From Desulfobacter curvatus DSM 3379 (GTDB lineage: Bacteria; Desulfobacterota; Desulfobacteria; Desulfobacterales; Desulfobacteraceae), in assembly GCF_000373985.1 (NCBI RefSeq), contig NZ_KB893052.1:1-59396 (forward strand): 59,396 nt of DNA. The letters run 5' to 3'. Shown here one piece after another: positions 8,130-16,811 of this stretch. The stretch's first letter is position 1, and every line of letters starts with the position of its first letter. The notes under the pieces are model-generated. The model saw only the letters and a list, made by a program, of their open reading frames with translations. It was not told the DNA's origin and did no database searches. Made by a program: the position numbers and the translations under genes.

Positions 8130-8809
8130 AAACCGTGGCACATCCCCTTGACCTGGCAGGCGGATGGCGGCCCTGGGCCGTGGCGTTGGCCGGTACCCTG
8201 GCCCTGAATCTGGTGCTTTTTTCCGTCATTCCCAACCTGATGAAGCCCCAGGAGACTCTCCCCCAGGTGGGCCCCATGATTCAACAAATCCAGCTCACCC
8301 GGCTGCGGCGTTCAACCATTGAACCGGAAAAGAAAAAAAAGACGCCCCCGCCCAAGGCCCAACCGCAAAAGCAATCGGTCAAACCCAGGATGAACCGGCA
8401 AACCACCCGGTCTCTTTCCATGCCCTTTGAGATCAATCCCCGGCTGCCCCAGGGGCCGGCCACCATTGCCGTGCCCGAAGTGATGTCAACATCCCTGGAC
8501 ACCCTCGGCCTTGACACGCTTTTTGATTCCGGAGACCTGGATCAGCCCCTGACGGTGATTTCCAGGGTTCCGCCGGTGTATCCCTTCCGGGCTAAGGCCA
8601 AGGCCATTGAAGGCTGGGTATCTGTGGAATTCACGGTAAATGAACAGGGCCGTGTGGAGGACATAAAAATCCTGGATGCAGAACCCCAAAAAATATTTGA
8701 CGACAGCGTGATGCAGTGCGTTGCGGCTTGGCGGTTCAAACCCGGCCGGGTCAACCGGGAAATTGTAAAGACCCGGGCCAGGACACGCATCCGTTTTGAA
8801 TTAAATTAA
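8126..8809 (+). CDS. tonB: TonB energy transducer
   Basis: A 227-residue protein with a membrane anchor at about 17-37. A short Lys/Pro-rich spacer (EKKKKTPPPKAQPQKQ, near 66-82) follows. The C-terminal TonB domain (about 145-227) has the family signatures PPVYPFRAKAKAIEGWV and AAWRFKPGRVN. It transmits the motor's energy across the periplasm to outer-membrane receptors. The short spacer and its place in a DUF3450-TtpC-ExbB-ExbD-TonB-TPR order mark it as a TonB2-type protein, probably dedicated to the receptor encoded at 10286. Confidence 0.92.
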   Translation: MKTVAHPLDLAGGWRPWAVALAGTLALNLVLFSVIPNLMKPQETLPQVGPMIQQIQLTRLRRSTIEPEKKKKTPPPKAQPQKQSVKPRMNRQTTRSLSMPFEINPRLPQGPATIAVPEVMSTSLDTLGLDTLFDSGDLDQPLTVISRVPPVYPFRAKAKAIEGWVSVEFTVNEQGRVEDIKILDAEPQKIFDDSVMQCVAAWRFKPGRVNREIVKTRARTRIRFELN

Positions 8810-8810
8810 C

Positions 8811-8884
8811 GCCCCTTGGGCGAGCTGTTAGCTGATAGCTGATAGCTGACAGCTATCAGGAAATGAAATTTCCTATGCTATTAA
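8811..8884 (+). repeat. Repeat family B, copy 1
   Basis: The sequence from CGCCCCTTGGGCGAGCTGTT to TATTAAATTGA recurs, with an internal deletion of about 18 bases, at 20993-21048. This copy has tandem GATAGCTGATAGCTGACAGC with hairpin potential (GATAGCTG against CAGCTATC), then GGAAATGAAATTTCC, which is itself palindromic. It lies between tonB and the TPR gene and may be an RNA-level stem-loop within the operon. Confidence 0.65.
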
Positions 8885-8897
8885 ATTGAGGTGTTTC

Positions 8898-10229
8898 ATG
8901 AATCCGAATTTAAAAACCGTCATCGTTATTCTGGCATTTGCTGCCACGACCTTCTTCCCGCCGGCAAAGGCCCTGGCCCAAGGAAATCAAGAAATGCCTG
9001 TGGCTGTTCAGCGTCTGCTGATCAACGTCAGGAAAGCCATGGACAAAAATGATTATGCCGCTGCTGTCAAGCTCATCCAGGCGGACCAGGCCAAATCAAA
9101 AAGCAACGCCCCGTGCAGCCATCCCATTGTCTGCCTGGCCCTGGGTAATTGCTTTTTGATGCAAAAACAAGTGGGCCATGCCGAATCGGCATATCTGACG
9201 GCCTTATCCCTGGACAAAAATTATCTGGATGCCCAGGTTAACCTGGCCAAGGTGTATACGGACACCAACCGGAACGCCAAGGCTGGCGAGGCATTTTTGG
9301 CCGCCTATCAACTATCTGATCCCCAAAATCCCAAATACCTGTACTACGCTGCAGTTATGGCGCTCACCGACGGCAAAACCCAGACCGCGATCCGCAGATT
9401 CGAATCTTTATTTTCCGCTCACCCGGGCCAGGTTACCCGGCAATGGCGGGAAAACTATGCCAATGCCCTGGTAACAGCCCAGCAATGGAAAAAAGCCGCG
9501 CCTGTGATCAGGGGCCTGATTGTCCAATCCAAGGGAGAATCCCGGATTAAATGGCAGGAGGCTCTCCTGCAGATTTACCTGACCATTAACGACACCGGCA
9601 AAGCCCTGGACCTTGCCGGCACCCTGAGCCGGCAGGCTCCGTCCGAAGCCAGGTGGTGGAAGGCCCTGGTTCATATCCGCCTGGCCAGGGGAGAGTATGC
9701 CAACGCCTTTGAGGATTTGATCATCTACAGCTTTATAAGCCCGCTGACCCGGCAGGAAAAAAAACTGTTTGCAGACCTAAGCCTGCAGTTGAACGTCCCT
9801 GCCCGGGCCGCCCGTATATATGAAACCCTGCTTACCGGTTCCAACGAAAAAAAGTCATCCCCAAATCAAAACAGGCAGATAATCAACCGGCTGGTTTGTG
9901 CCTACCGCCAAATGGGCCGGGGAGACAAGGCCCTGGCAGTGCTCAACCGATTTGATCCCCAGGCCGGGAATCCGGAACTTCTGCTGCTGAAAGGCGATGT
10001 CCTGTACGAAACAAAAAATTATAAGGCGGCGGATAAGGCGTTCAGAACCGCTGCCCGGAAAAATTGTTCCCAAAAGGGGCAGGCCTGGCTGATGGCCGGG
10101 TATGCGGCCTGGCAGTATAACGATCTTGTTGGCAGCCGCAGCGCGTTTGAACAGGCAGCACAATATAAACGCCAGCGCAAGGATGCCCTGGCTGCCATTG
10201 CCCAGCTCAACAGAAGCAGTCAGATGTAA
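8898..10229 (+). CDS. Exported tetratricopeptide-repeat protein of the TonB2 operon
   Basis: The start is ATG 8898, behind GAGGTG at 8889-8893, rather than the in-frame TTG at 8886. The product is 443 residues: a signal peptide (about 1-27, cleavage near ALAQG), then helical TPR-type repeats along the whole length. Examples are AESAYLTALSLDKNYLDAQV near 95-115 and a final repeat AAWQYNDLVGSRSAFEQAAQ. A TPR protein is the usual last gene of TonB2/TtpC clusters, and its role there is not known with certainty. It probably acts as a periplasmic scaffold for the motor or the receptor. Confidence 0.82.
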   Translation: MNPNLKTVIVILAFAATTFFPPAKALAQGNQEMPVAVQRLLINVRKAMDKNDYAAAVKLIQADQAKSKSNAPCSHPIVCLALGNCFLMQKQVGHAESAYLTALSLDKNYLDAQVNLAKVYTDTNRNAKAGEAFLAAYQLSDPQNPKYLYYAAVMALTDGKTQTAIRRFESLFSAHPGQVTRQWRENYANALVTAQQWKKAAPVIRGLIVQSKGESRIKWQEALLQIYLTINDTGKALDLAGTLSRQAPSEARWWKALVHIRLARGEYANAFEDLIIYSFISPLTRQEKKLFADLSLQLNVPARAARIYETLLTGSNEKKSSPNQNRQIINRLVCAYRQMGRGDKALAVLNRFDPQAGNPELLLLKGDVLYETKNYKAADKAFRTAARKNCSQKGQAWLMAGYAAWQYNDLVGSRSAFEQAAQYKRQRKDALAAIAQLNRSSQM

Positions 10230-10285
10230 CGTTAACCTATTAAACGACCGGTGATGTGCCGGGAAACAAAAAGAAGGAGGCGGTG

Positions 10286-12442
10286 TTGAAAAATCACTTA
10301 CTGAAAGGCTGCACGTTTGCAGCCACCCTGATGTTGTTCCTCTGTTGTATAAGCCCTTTGGAGGCGGATGAAAAAAAAGCTGACGAAGACACGGCCAACC
10401 CAAAAGTTCAGGAAATAGAAGAGATGGTTGTGGAAGACGAAGCCCGGGTCCAAGGGTATAAAACAACACCGTCCCAGACCACCATTGAACTTGAAAATAT
10501 CACATTCATCGGAGAGCCCACCTTTTTGCTGGATGCAATCAAAACCAATGCCATGGTGGATTTCAGAGGCGCATCAGACCTGGACCCCGGGGTGGACAGC
10601 GTCTATTTGAACGGCTTCAGCGCCAAACGGTTCGTCACGGCCATGGACGGCGTGACCCTTCAAAAAACCGGCGGCCGAAAATCAAGCAACATTGTGGACT
10701 GGGCCCAACTGCCCGCGTTTTTGCTGGAGTCCGTTGAAATCCTTCCCGGCCCCCATTCGGCCCTGTATGATGCCAAAAGTATCGGCGGGGTATTAAACAT
10801 GAAAACAAAAACACCCAAAGAATACGAGACCCGGGTGCCGCAATTGACGTATACAACGGGATACCGGTCATATGACACTTTTTCCAACACAGCCGTTATC
10901 CAGGGTGGGGTGGAAAAATTTATTTACGATATTGCATACCAGAATTATATGACCGACGGGTATCTGCGCAACAGTGAAACCGAAACCAACATCGGATTCG
11001 GACGCCTGGGATTTATACTCCCCGGGGATGGCTACATCACCTTTTCAGCTTCCTTATCAGACATTGACCGGGATTCACCGGTCAACAATCCCGGTTTGAC
11101 ACAAGACGATGAAACAGACTTCGATTCCGGGTACCCCGAGGTAACGGGCAGTGTCTGGGATCCTTGTCAGGACCCCACCTGGGACAGCACGGCCGAAACG
11201 TACCGTTTCAATTACGCACAGACCTTGGGGCTCAACCGAATCTCTGCCGGCGCCTATTACGGGGAGGAGACCCGGGACCGAGCCTATTTGGAATGGATAG
11301 ACGCCGAAGACAGATCCAAAGGAACCGTACCAACCTCCATGGAAACGGACTGGTGGCAGCAAGGCGGAAAAATCATGGACGAAATCAAATGGGCCGGGGG
11401 TGAGACCACCGTTGGTGTCGACTTTACCCAGCTGTTTGATGAGGGTGTGGACGACAGCAAAACAGAGAGAGTTCGCAAAAAAGGCGTCTTTGTCCAGCAT
11501 AAACTCGGCATTATTCCCCATGTGGACATGACCCTGGGGCTGCGGTACGAGGATGTCAACACCTGGGTCAGCAACTGGTCCAACGGCAATCTGCACAATG
11601 CATATTACGGCAAATATGTGAAACGGGACTTTGACCAGATCATCCCCAAATCCATGACAACCTGGCATATGGACCATTTAGGCGCCTGGTTCCGGGACAC
11701 CACTCTTTCCGCCGGTATCAGTAAAATCTGGCACGCCCCGGACTACCACGGTGATTACAACCCCCAGGGACGGCCTGCCGGTATTACCCTGGACCCGGAA
11801 CACGGGATGGGATATGACCTGATTTTAAACCGCAGGCTTTGGGGCAACATTAACCTGAAAGCCGGCTATGCGTTTTACGACATCAAGGATTTCATCGCCA
11901 CCAACAGCAGCTTTGCCCAATATTCAGGCCCCACTGCCGGGGCGCTGCGGTACAGTGACTATAAAGTCAACCTGGAGGAGGTCTACCGTCATGGCACCAC
12001 CCTTGAGCTGTCAGGCAATATCACGCCGGAACTCTCGTTTTATCTGAGTTGGGCCTGGCAAAAATTTGAAAACCAAGGGGATGAGCCGGCCGGGGAAACC
12101 GAACTGGACCAACGGGCCGAGCACCAGGTCGGGATTGGACTGCGCTATGCCTTTAACGAAAAAGCAACCCTGATGCTGGATTACACCTACCAGAGCGATG
12201 AAACCACAGAGGTCTCCGAAGAAATTGCCGATGATGTCTATAATTTTCACACGGTGGATATCCCGGCCCACAGTGTGGTGGACATTGGTTTTGAGTATAA
12301 ATGTTTTGAACAGCTTGGCTGGCTGAAAAACGGCACCGCAAACGTCTATGTAAAGAACCTGCTGGACGAAGACTATTATGACAGCACGGGGTATCCCGCC
12401 ACAGACCGGACAGTTGGCGTCACATTCACCATCAAAATATAG
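10286..12442 (+). CDS. TonB-dependent outer-membrane receptor
   Basis: I start the protein at TTG 10286 (GTG 10283 is the alternative), because AAGGAGG at 10274-10280 is correctly spaced for it. An in-frame GTG at 10256 has no ribosome site. The product of 718 residues has a signal peptide (cleavage near LEADE) and a TonB box-like EIEEMVVE near residue 45. The plug domain includes VDSVYLNGFSAKRFVTAMDG and LESVEILPGPHSALYDAKSIGG. A 22-strand barrel ends in the typical aromatic-rich tail (RTVGVTFTIKI). The substrate is not evident. It directly follows the TonB2 genes and precedes an exported FmdE-type protein, so the three parts probably serve one substrate. Confidence 0.88.
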   Translation: MKNHLLKGCTFAATLMLFLCCISPLEADEKKADEDTANPKVQEIEEMVVEDEARVQGYKTTPSQTTIELENITFIGEPTFLLDAIKTNAMVDFRGASDLDPGVDSVYLNGFSAKRFVTAMDGVTLQKTGGRKSSNIVDWAQLPAFLLESVEILPGPHSALYDAKSIGGVLNMKTKTPKEYETRVPQLTYTTGYRSYDTFSNTAVIQGGVEKFIYDIAYQNYMTDGYLRNSETETNIGFGRLGFILPGDGYITFSASLSDIDRDSPVNNPGLTQDDETDFDSGYPEVTGSVWDPCQDPTWDSTAETYRFNYAQTLGLNRISAGAYYGEETRDRAYLEWIDAEDRSKGTVPTSMETDWWQQGGKIMDEIKWAGGETTVGVDFTQLFDEGVDDSKTERVRKKGVFVQHKLGIIPHVDMTLGLRYEDVNTWVSNWSNGNLHNAYYGKYVKRDFDQIIPKSMTTWHMDHLGAWFRDTTLSAGISKIWHAPDYHGDYNPQGRPAGITLDPEHGMGYDLILNRRLWGNINLKAGYAFYDIKDFIATNSSFAQYSGPTAGALRYSDYKVNLEEVYRHGTTLELSGNITPELSFYLSWAWQKFENQGDEPAGETELDQRAEHQVGIGLRYAFNEKATLMLDYTYQSDETTEVSEEIADDVYNFHTVDIPAHSVVDIGFEYKCFEQLGWLKNGTANVYVKNLLDEDYYDSTGYPATDRTVGVTFTIKI

Positions 12443-12498
12443 TGGACACCCGGTGTGTCAACGGAGAATATGTGCCGGCCGCCCACTTAAAACATACG

Positions 12499-12517
12499 CC
12501 CCCGGAACATCCGGGGG
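12499..12517 (+). promoter_or_regulatory. GC-rich hairpin between receptor and fmdE-like genes
   Basis: CCCCCGG (12499-12505) and CCGGGGG (12511-12517) form a 7-bp all-GC stem with a 5-base loop and no T run. It may stabilise the upstream mRNA or adjust expression between the two genes, rather than end transcription. Confidence 0.45.
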
Positions 12518-12553
12518 AATCACCCCACCATTTACAGGAAAGGAAACTTTCGC

Positions 12554-13555
12554 ATGAAACGCTCTTTTGTTATTTTCTGTACCGCTTTAATCTTTGTTTT
12601 TACTGCAGCCCAGGGTTTTGCGGCAATGCCCTCCATTACACCCGTAATTGAAAAGGCCATGACCACCCTGCAGGTCATCCAGGCAGATCGAAATTTTCTG
12701 GTACTAACCAACGCAACGGCCGTCATGACGGACGGGAAATCAAGCCTGCCCATTCTGGAACAGGTTCAGGAGGCCACCGGTGCCATAGTAGGAAAGGGCA
12801 ATCTGCTCTTTTTCCAGCGGGCACAGGATGCGCCTTTGCGCATCATGCTCTTCAAAAAATCGGACAGAAGCGCTGTAATCATCAGTGCAGACAACTCAAA
12901 ATGGGCTGTCGACACCCTTGATTTTGCCCCCAAAACCGTTTCAGATCCCAATTTCTGGAAAGATGCCAAAGATAAATATGCGGCAGGCAAAGATCTCTTC
13001 ACCCTGGCGACCCTGGCAAATGCCTGGGCCGAAGGGGCACCCTACGATTTTCTAAAATCCGCCGAACTTCACAACCACATCTGCCCCGGTCTGACCTCGG
13101 GCTATCTTATGGCCCATTTTATCCTGGATCACTACCCCCTGGGAAAAGGCCAGAAGTACACAATTATCAGCAGTCCGGTCTGGTGCAAGGAAGACGCCTT
13201 CCAGGTGGTCATGGACCAGACCCCGGGCAAAAGAGGTCTGGTAGTAAAACCTTTATCCGAAGAACAAAAAGAAAAAATCTCCATCCCCAATCCGGCAGGC
13301 ATGGTCCTGATCTGGGATCAAAAACTCAAAAAAGGCAAAGGGGTTGCACTCAGCTTTGATTTTAACACGCTCAAAGGGCTCTACCCAAAGGAGACACCCA
13401 AGGCTGCGTCTATTCTGTATACCGCCTCATATCTGTCATCACCGGACAAATTTGTGTCTGTTGCAAAAGAATTTGATCTGGATGAAACCATGTTCAACGC
13501 AATACGAGAAGCAGGCGGCAACCCGTGGGAGCCGGCAGGCCTGACAACGCCTTAA
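12554..13555 (+). CDS. Exported FmdE-domain protein
   Basis: A 333-residue protein with a signal peptide (cleavage near GFAAM, about residue 24). Its second half carries the FmdE signature ELHNHICPGLTSGYLMA (about 172-188), followed by SSPVWCKEDAFQVVMD. The His and Cys residues of these motifs bind metal in the family. FmdE was named from the molybdenum formylmethanofuran dehydrogenase operon of methanogens, but its biochemical role is unsettled. Export and a place behind a TonB receptor suggest periplasmic handling of a metal or metal complex. AGGAAAGG ahead of ATG 12554 supports the start. It probably forms one transcription unit with the receptor gene. Confidence 0.8.
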   Translation: MKRSFVIFCTALIFVFTAAQGFAAMPSITPVIEKAMTTLQVIQADRNFLVLTNATAVMTDGKSSLPILEQVQEATGAIVGKGNLLFFQRAQDAPLRIMLFKKSDRSAVIISADNSKWAVDTLDFAPKTVSDPNFWKDAKDKYAAGKDLFTLATLANAWAEGAPYDFLKSAELHNHICPGLTSGYLMAHFILDHYPLGKGQKYTIISSPVWCKEDAFQVVMDQTPGKRGLVVKPLSEEQKEKISIPNPAGMVLIWDQKLKKGKGVALSFDFNTLKGLYPKETPKAASILYTASYLSSPDKFVSVAKEFDLDETMFNAIREAGGNPWEPAGLTTP

Positions 13556-13628
13556 ATGTTACGTTATTGTGTTGTTATGCCTATGGTATGGCTGAATATT
13601 AGCCCCCCACCTTAAAAAACACCATCAT

Positions 13629-13669
13629 AAAACGGCTATAATACAAAATTGTTTCATAGCCGTTTTTTT
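13629..13669 (+). terminator. Rho-independent terminator of the TonB/receptor/fmdE operon
   Basis: AAAACGGCTAT (13629-13639) pairs with ATAGCCGTTTT (13656-13666) and is followed by a T run. It lies about 75 bases beyond the fmdE-like stop codon and is symmetrical enough to work in both directions. Confidence 0.85.
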
Positions 13670-13881
13670 GACACAGATATGCCGCCGTTCCAACTCCTGC
13701 CCACTCAAATAAAAGACAATATTTTATCTTTTATTTTAAATGGTTACGATTAAATAATCATTTCACCCCTTATCTTTTAAAATTTCGGCATTATTTTTGC
13801 GATACATTTAATGTACAAAATAGATTGACCAAGTTAATTACGCATTCGCTTTTAATTAATTATCAGCAAGAGAGGAAAAGG
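13670..13881 (+). promoter_or_regulatory. Upstream region of the suf operon
   Basis: This is a very AT-rich stretch of about 210 bases with no open frame. It contains a 12-base palindrome GATTAAATAATC (13748-13759) and, close to the gene, TTGCGATACATTTAATG. A regulator site for iron or Fe-S status would be expected here, but no recognised consensus is clear. Confidence 0.35.
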
Positions 13882-14643
13882 ATGCTGGAACTTAAAGATA
13901 TATATTTTACCGTCCCTGACGAAGAAGCAGGCAACGGCCATGCCGAAAAAACCATCCTTAACGGCATCAGCTTTACCTTTGAAAAAGGAAAATTTTACGC
14001 CATTACCGGCCCCAACGGCGGCGGAAAAACCACCTTGGCCAAAACCATTATGGGGATAAACAAAGCAACCCGGGGACAGATCATATACAAGGGCAAAGAT
14101 ATCACGGATATGAGCATCACCGAACGAGCCAGAGAAGGGATCGCTTATGGGTTTCAGCAGTCCGCCCGGTTCAAGGGGGTGACCTTCAGGGACTTGCTGG
14201 CCATTGCCGCCGGTACCGATGACGAAGGAAAACTGATGGATATCCTGGCCCGGGTGGGATTCTGCTCCCTGGATTTTCTTGACAAGCCTGTGGATTCCAA
14301 GCTGTCCGGCGGCGAGATAAAAAAAATCGAACTTGCCACCACCATTGCCCGCAATCCCGGCCTGGCGATCTATGATGAACCGGACACGGGCATAGATCTT
14401 TGGACCATTGATCCCATGGTTGCGCTGATCAAGCGACAGATCACGGACAATGGGACAGCCACCATTGTGGTCAGTCATAACAAGGCCTTCCTCGAAGCAG
14501 CAGACTGTTTACTGCTCATAAGGCAGGGCCAGATTGCCTATACCGGTGATCTGGAAGGTGCCATGCCGCTGCTGGGCGACTTAAGTGTTTGCGGATACAC
14601 AGATGTATGTGAAGGAGAGATTGATGCTAGATGCTATAGATAA
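13882..14643 (+). CDS. sufC: SufC, ABC-type ATPase of Fe-S cluster assembly
   Basis: The start is ATG 13882, behind GAGAGGAAAAGG. The in-frame TTG at 13825 would add an implausible leader. The product of 253 residues has Walker A GPNGGGKTTL (near residue 46), a Q-loop within FQQSARF, the signature KLSGGEIKKIE (near 141-151) and a Walker B-like LAIYDEPDTGID. The D-loop and switch His (VVSHNK) follow. Those features are specific for SufC rather than for transport ATPases. It powers the SufB scaffold. The gene overlaps sufB by 20 bases, so translation is coupled. Confidence 0.92.
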   Translation: MLELKDIYFTVPDEEAGNGHAEKTILNGISFTFEKGKFYAITGPNGGGKTTLAKTIMGINKATRGQIIYKGKDITDMSITERAREGIAYGFQQSARFKGVTFRDLLAIAAGTDDEGKLMDILARVGFCSLDFLDKPVDSKLSGGEIKKIELATTIARNPGLAIYDEPDTGIDLWTIDPMVALIKRQITDNGTATIVVSHNKAFLEAADCLLLIRQGQIAYTGDLEGAMPLLGDLSVCGYTDVCEGEIDARCYR

Positions 14644-15544
14644 AAATTTATTAAAGGCTGTGGCGGACCTGGACGGTATTCCTCTGGGCGCATTCAATAT
14701 CCGAAAAAACGGACAACTTTTGTCACGTAATGTGTCGGACAATATCAACATCGAACCCAATGAAGACAACACCGGTATTGTGGTGACCGTCAAACCGGGC
14801 GTGACCAATGAATCGGTGCATATCCCGGTGATACTCAGCCAGGCCGGTCTGCATGACGTAGTATACAACACCTTTATCATTGGGGAAGGCGCCGATGTCA
14901 CCATTGTTGCCGGATGCGGCATCCACTGCGCAGGCAGCAAGAATGAAGGCCATGAAGGCATCCATGAATTCCGGGTGGGCAAAAATGCCACCATCCGCTA
15001 CCAGGAGAAACACGTTGCCACAGGTGACGGAAAAGGCAAACGAAGCCTGAATCCCACCACAAAGGTATATCTGGACGAAAACGCCGTGGTGGAGATGGAA
15101 CTGACCCAGATCGGCGGCGTGGACGAGGCAAAACGGGTGAATGAAGCGGAACTGGCCGCGGGCAGTTCTCTTTTTGTCACAGAACGGATCTTGACCGAAG
15201 GACACCAGATCGCCGTTTCGGAAAACAATATTGTTCTCAAGGGAGATGACAGTAAGACAAACCTGGTCTCCCGATCCGTGATCAAAGAAAATTCCAAACA
15301 GGATTTCTACGCCAACGTGGAAGCAAGGGCCAAAAGTTTTGGCCATATCGAATGTGACGCCATCATCATGGACAACGGTGTGAATGAGACGGTACCCGCT
15401 CTGCGTGCCCTGCACCCGGACGCAGAGTTAACCCATGAAGCATCCATCGGGAAAATCGCCAATGATCAATTGATCAAACTGATGAGCTTGGGGCTCACTT
15501 ACGATGAAGCCGTGGACAGAATCATCAGAGGTTTTTTAAAATAA
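14624..15544 (+). CDS. sufB: Short SufB/SufD-family scaffold protein
   Basis: The start is ATG 14624 with GAAGGAGAG upstream. The product of 306 residues is much shorter than E. coli SufB (about 495) and consists mainly of the beta-helix core and the C-terminal helical region. Conserved points are GCGIHCAGSKNEGHEGIHEF near 111-130 and ALRALHPDAELTHEASIGKI near 263-282, with a glutamate-histidine pair as in SufB. A SufC plus short SufB pair with no SufD, SufS or SufU is the layout of the minimal SMS-type system known from archaea and anaerobic bacteria. It assembles Fe-S clusters in the cytoplasm. Confidence 0.88.
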   Translation: MLDAIDKNLLKAVADLDGIPLGAFNIRKNGQLLSRNVSDNINIEPNEDNTGIVVTVKPGVTNESVHIPVILSQAGLHDVVYNTFIIGEGADVTIVAGCGIHCAGSKNEGHEGIHEFRVGKNATIRYQEKHVATGDGKGKRSLNPTTKVYLDENAVVEMELTQIGGVDEAKRVNEAELAAGSSLFVTERILTEGHQIAVSENNIVLKGDDSKTNLVSRSVIKENSKQDFYANVEARAKSFGHIECDAIIMDNGVNETVPALRALHPDAELTHEASIGKIANDQLIKLMSLGLTYDEAVDRIIRGFLK

Positions 15545-15640
15545 CAGCCATGGGCTGACCTGGTCTATCAGCACCCAGACTCAGCCCACAACAAAGATAA
15601 AAAGAATCCAGTTAGTTGCTGGAGACTTTCTTATAAAACG
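15541..15640 (+). repeat. Dispersed repeat family A, long copy
   Basis: This copy runs from ATAACAGCCATGGGCTGACC through CCCACAACAAAG to AAAGAATCCAGTTAGTTGCT and CTTTCTTATAAAA. Its second half matches 55000-55049 almost base for base. CCAGT and GCTGG form a short stem. It starts inside the stop codon of sufB and may serve as its 3' end. Confidence 0.75.
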
Positions 15641-15708
15641 GCAATGGCGGTGCTGACGGCGTCTTTAGGAATGAGACCGGAATAATTTAACCTTAGGGGT
15701 AAGACGTA

Positions 15709-15736
15709 AAGGGGATTGGAATTTTTTCAATCCCCT
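15709..15736. terminator. Bidirectional terminator-like hairpin
   Basis: AGGGGATTG (15709-15717) and CAATCCCCT (15728-15736) form a perfect 9-bp stem. The loop holds a T run, and A-rich or T-rich stretches flank it. It sits between the convergent sufCB and cytidylate-kinase-like genes and can serve both. Confidence 0.7.
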
Positions 15737-15806
15737 ACACTATAAACGCCGGTGTTTCACGGATTCTCAGGCCAGACAAGCACTTAGCGTCTCTATACGA
15801 AACAAT

Positions 15807-16505
15807 CTAAGCCAAAGCCGCTTGGATAATGCTGATCACCTTTTCCACGGACAGGGTGCCCGTATTTAAAACCAGGTCGTAGTTTGCCGGGTCCTGGGAA
15901 TCGGCATTAAAATACCGCCTGATATAGGCGGTCCTGTTGGCATCGGTGCTGACCATCATTTTCTGGGCATCTTCCGCATTCAGCCCTTCGGCCTGCTGTA
16001 CCACCTTCCGGCGCATGTCATCAGGGGCAACGAGTCTCACCCTTAGGGCGTTAATGTCTTTTAAGGCAAAGTTGCCTCCTCTTCCTAGAATAACGGCATT
16101 GCCGTGGCTGCCGATTGTATTGAGCACCCGAAGCAAAATTTTTGAATACTCGTCCGGCCAGAGATGGTGTCTGTGGACCAGCGCGGCAACCAGGTCCTCC
16201 ACAATATTCATTTTCTTCTCATCAAGGGTGTCAAGCAGAGTCTTAGCCCCATCAGTTTCAACCAGAGTCTTAGCCCTATCAGAAGAATCCCGGGTCTCCT
16301 TGACCATACCTTCAAGGATTTCATGGTGAAATAGGTCAAAGCCCAACGCCTTGGCAAGCGCTTCAGCCACCTCCTGTCCACGGCTTCCACGTTCCCTCGA
16401 AATGGTAATCACATTGCAGGCATCCCCCGGGCTTACACCCTGCTTCTTTTGCCTTTCCCACCGTTTTACCTGCTCATCAATAATTTTATGAATGGACCTG
16501 TTCAT
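15807..16505 (-). CDS. Cytidylate-kinase-like P-loop protein
   Basis: A 232-residue cytoplasmic protein of the cytidylate-kinase-like family. The nucleotide-binding N-terminus reads VITISRERGSRGQEVAEALA (about 33-52), where a standard CMP kinase has a GxxGxGKS loop. The P-loop is therefore atypical and lacks the GKS lysine. VILGRGGNFAL near 137-147 and RVRLVAPDDMRRK near 154-166 match the lid and NMP regions of the family. Such proteins are common in Deltaproteobacteria and Firmicutes; their substrate is unknown. A 27-base imperfect tandem duplication (16236-16282) encodes AKTLVETDG and AKTLLDTLD side by side. A GGAGG ribosome site precedes ATG 16505. Confidence 0.8.
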   Translation of the reverse strand: MNRSIHKIIDEQVKRWERQKKQGVSPGDACNVITISRERGSRGQEVAEALAKALGFDLFHHEILEGMVKETRDSSDRAKTLVETDGAKTLLDTLDEKKMNIVEDLVAALVHRHHLWPDEYSKILLRVLNTIGSHGNAVILGRGGNFALKDINALRVRLVAPDDMRRKVVQQAEGLNAEDAQKMMVSTDANRTAYIRRYFNADSQDPANYDLVLNTGTLSVEKVISIIQAALA

Positions 16506-16811
16506 GGAAACCTCCTTTCCCGGGCATACCGGGGTTAATTAGATCTACACATTCGTGCTTGGCTTTAATTTCACCCAGAAAGCCTATAAATTTTGACGGA
16601 TCAACTTGGATATATTTGTATTTTATCAAACTTAATCTTTCATTTTATGAAATGACTAATAATGGGCGAAAATAGAACCAAGAACCACGCCCCTACATCC
16701 TAATGACTACTATACATATAATAATCCTTGTTCAACTATAAAATCAAATCAATTCTGGTTTCAGTAATTCTAATTTTATTCTCGCACAACGCCTCAAAGG
16801 CGCACAAAAAA
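16506..16811. other. Intergenic region between two minus-strand genes
   Basis: No gene was seen in these 306 bases. Near 16786-16802, CGCCT and AGGCG form a short hairpin just beyond the chemoreceptor stop, which may end that operon. The rest is AT-rich and probably carries the promoter of the cytidylate-kinase-like gene. Confidence 0.35.
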
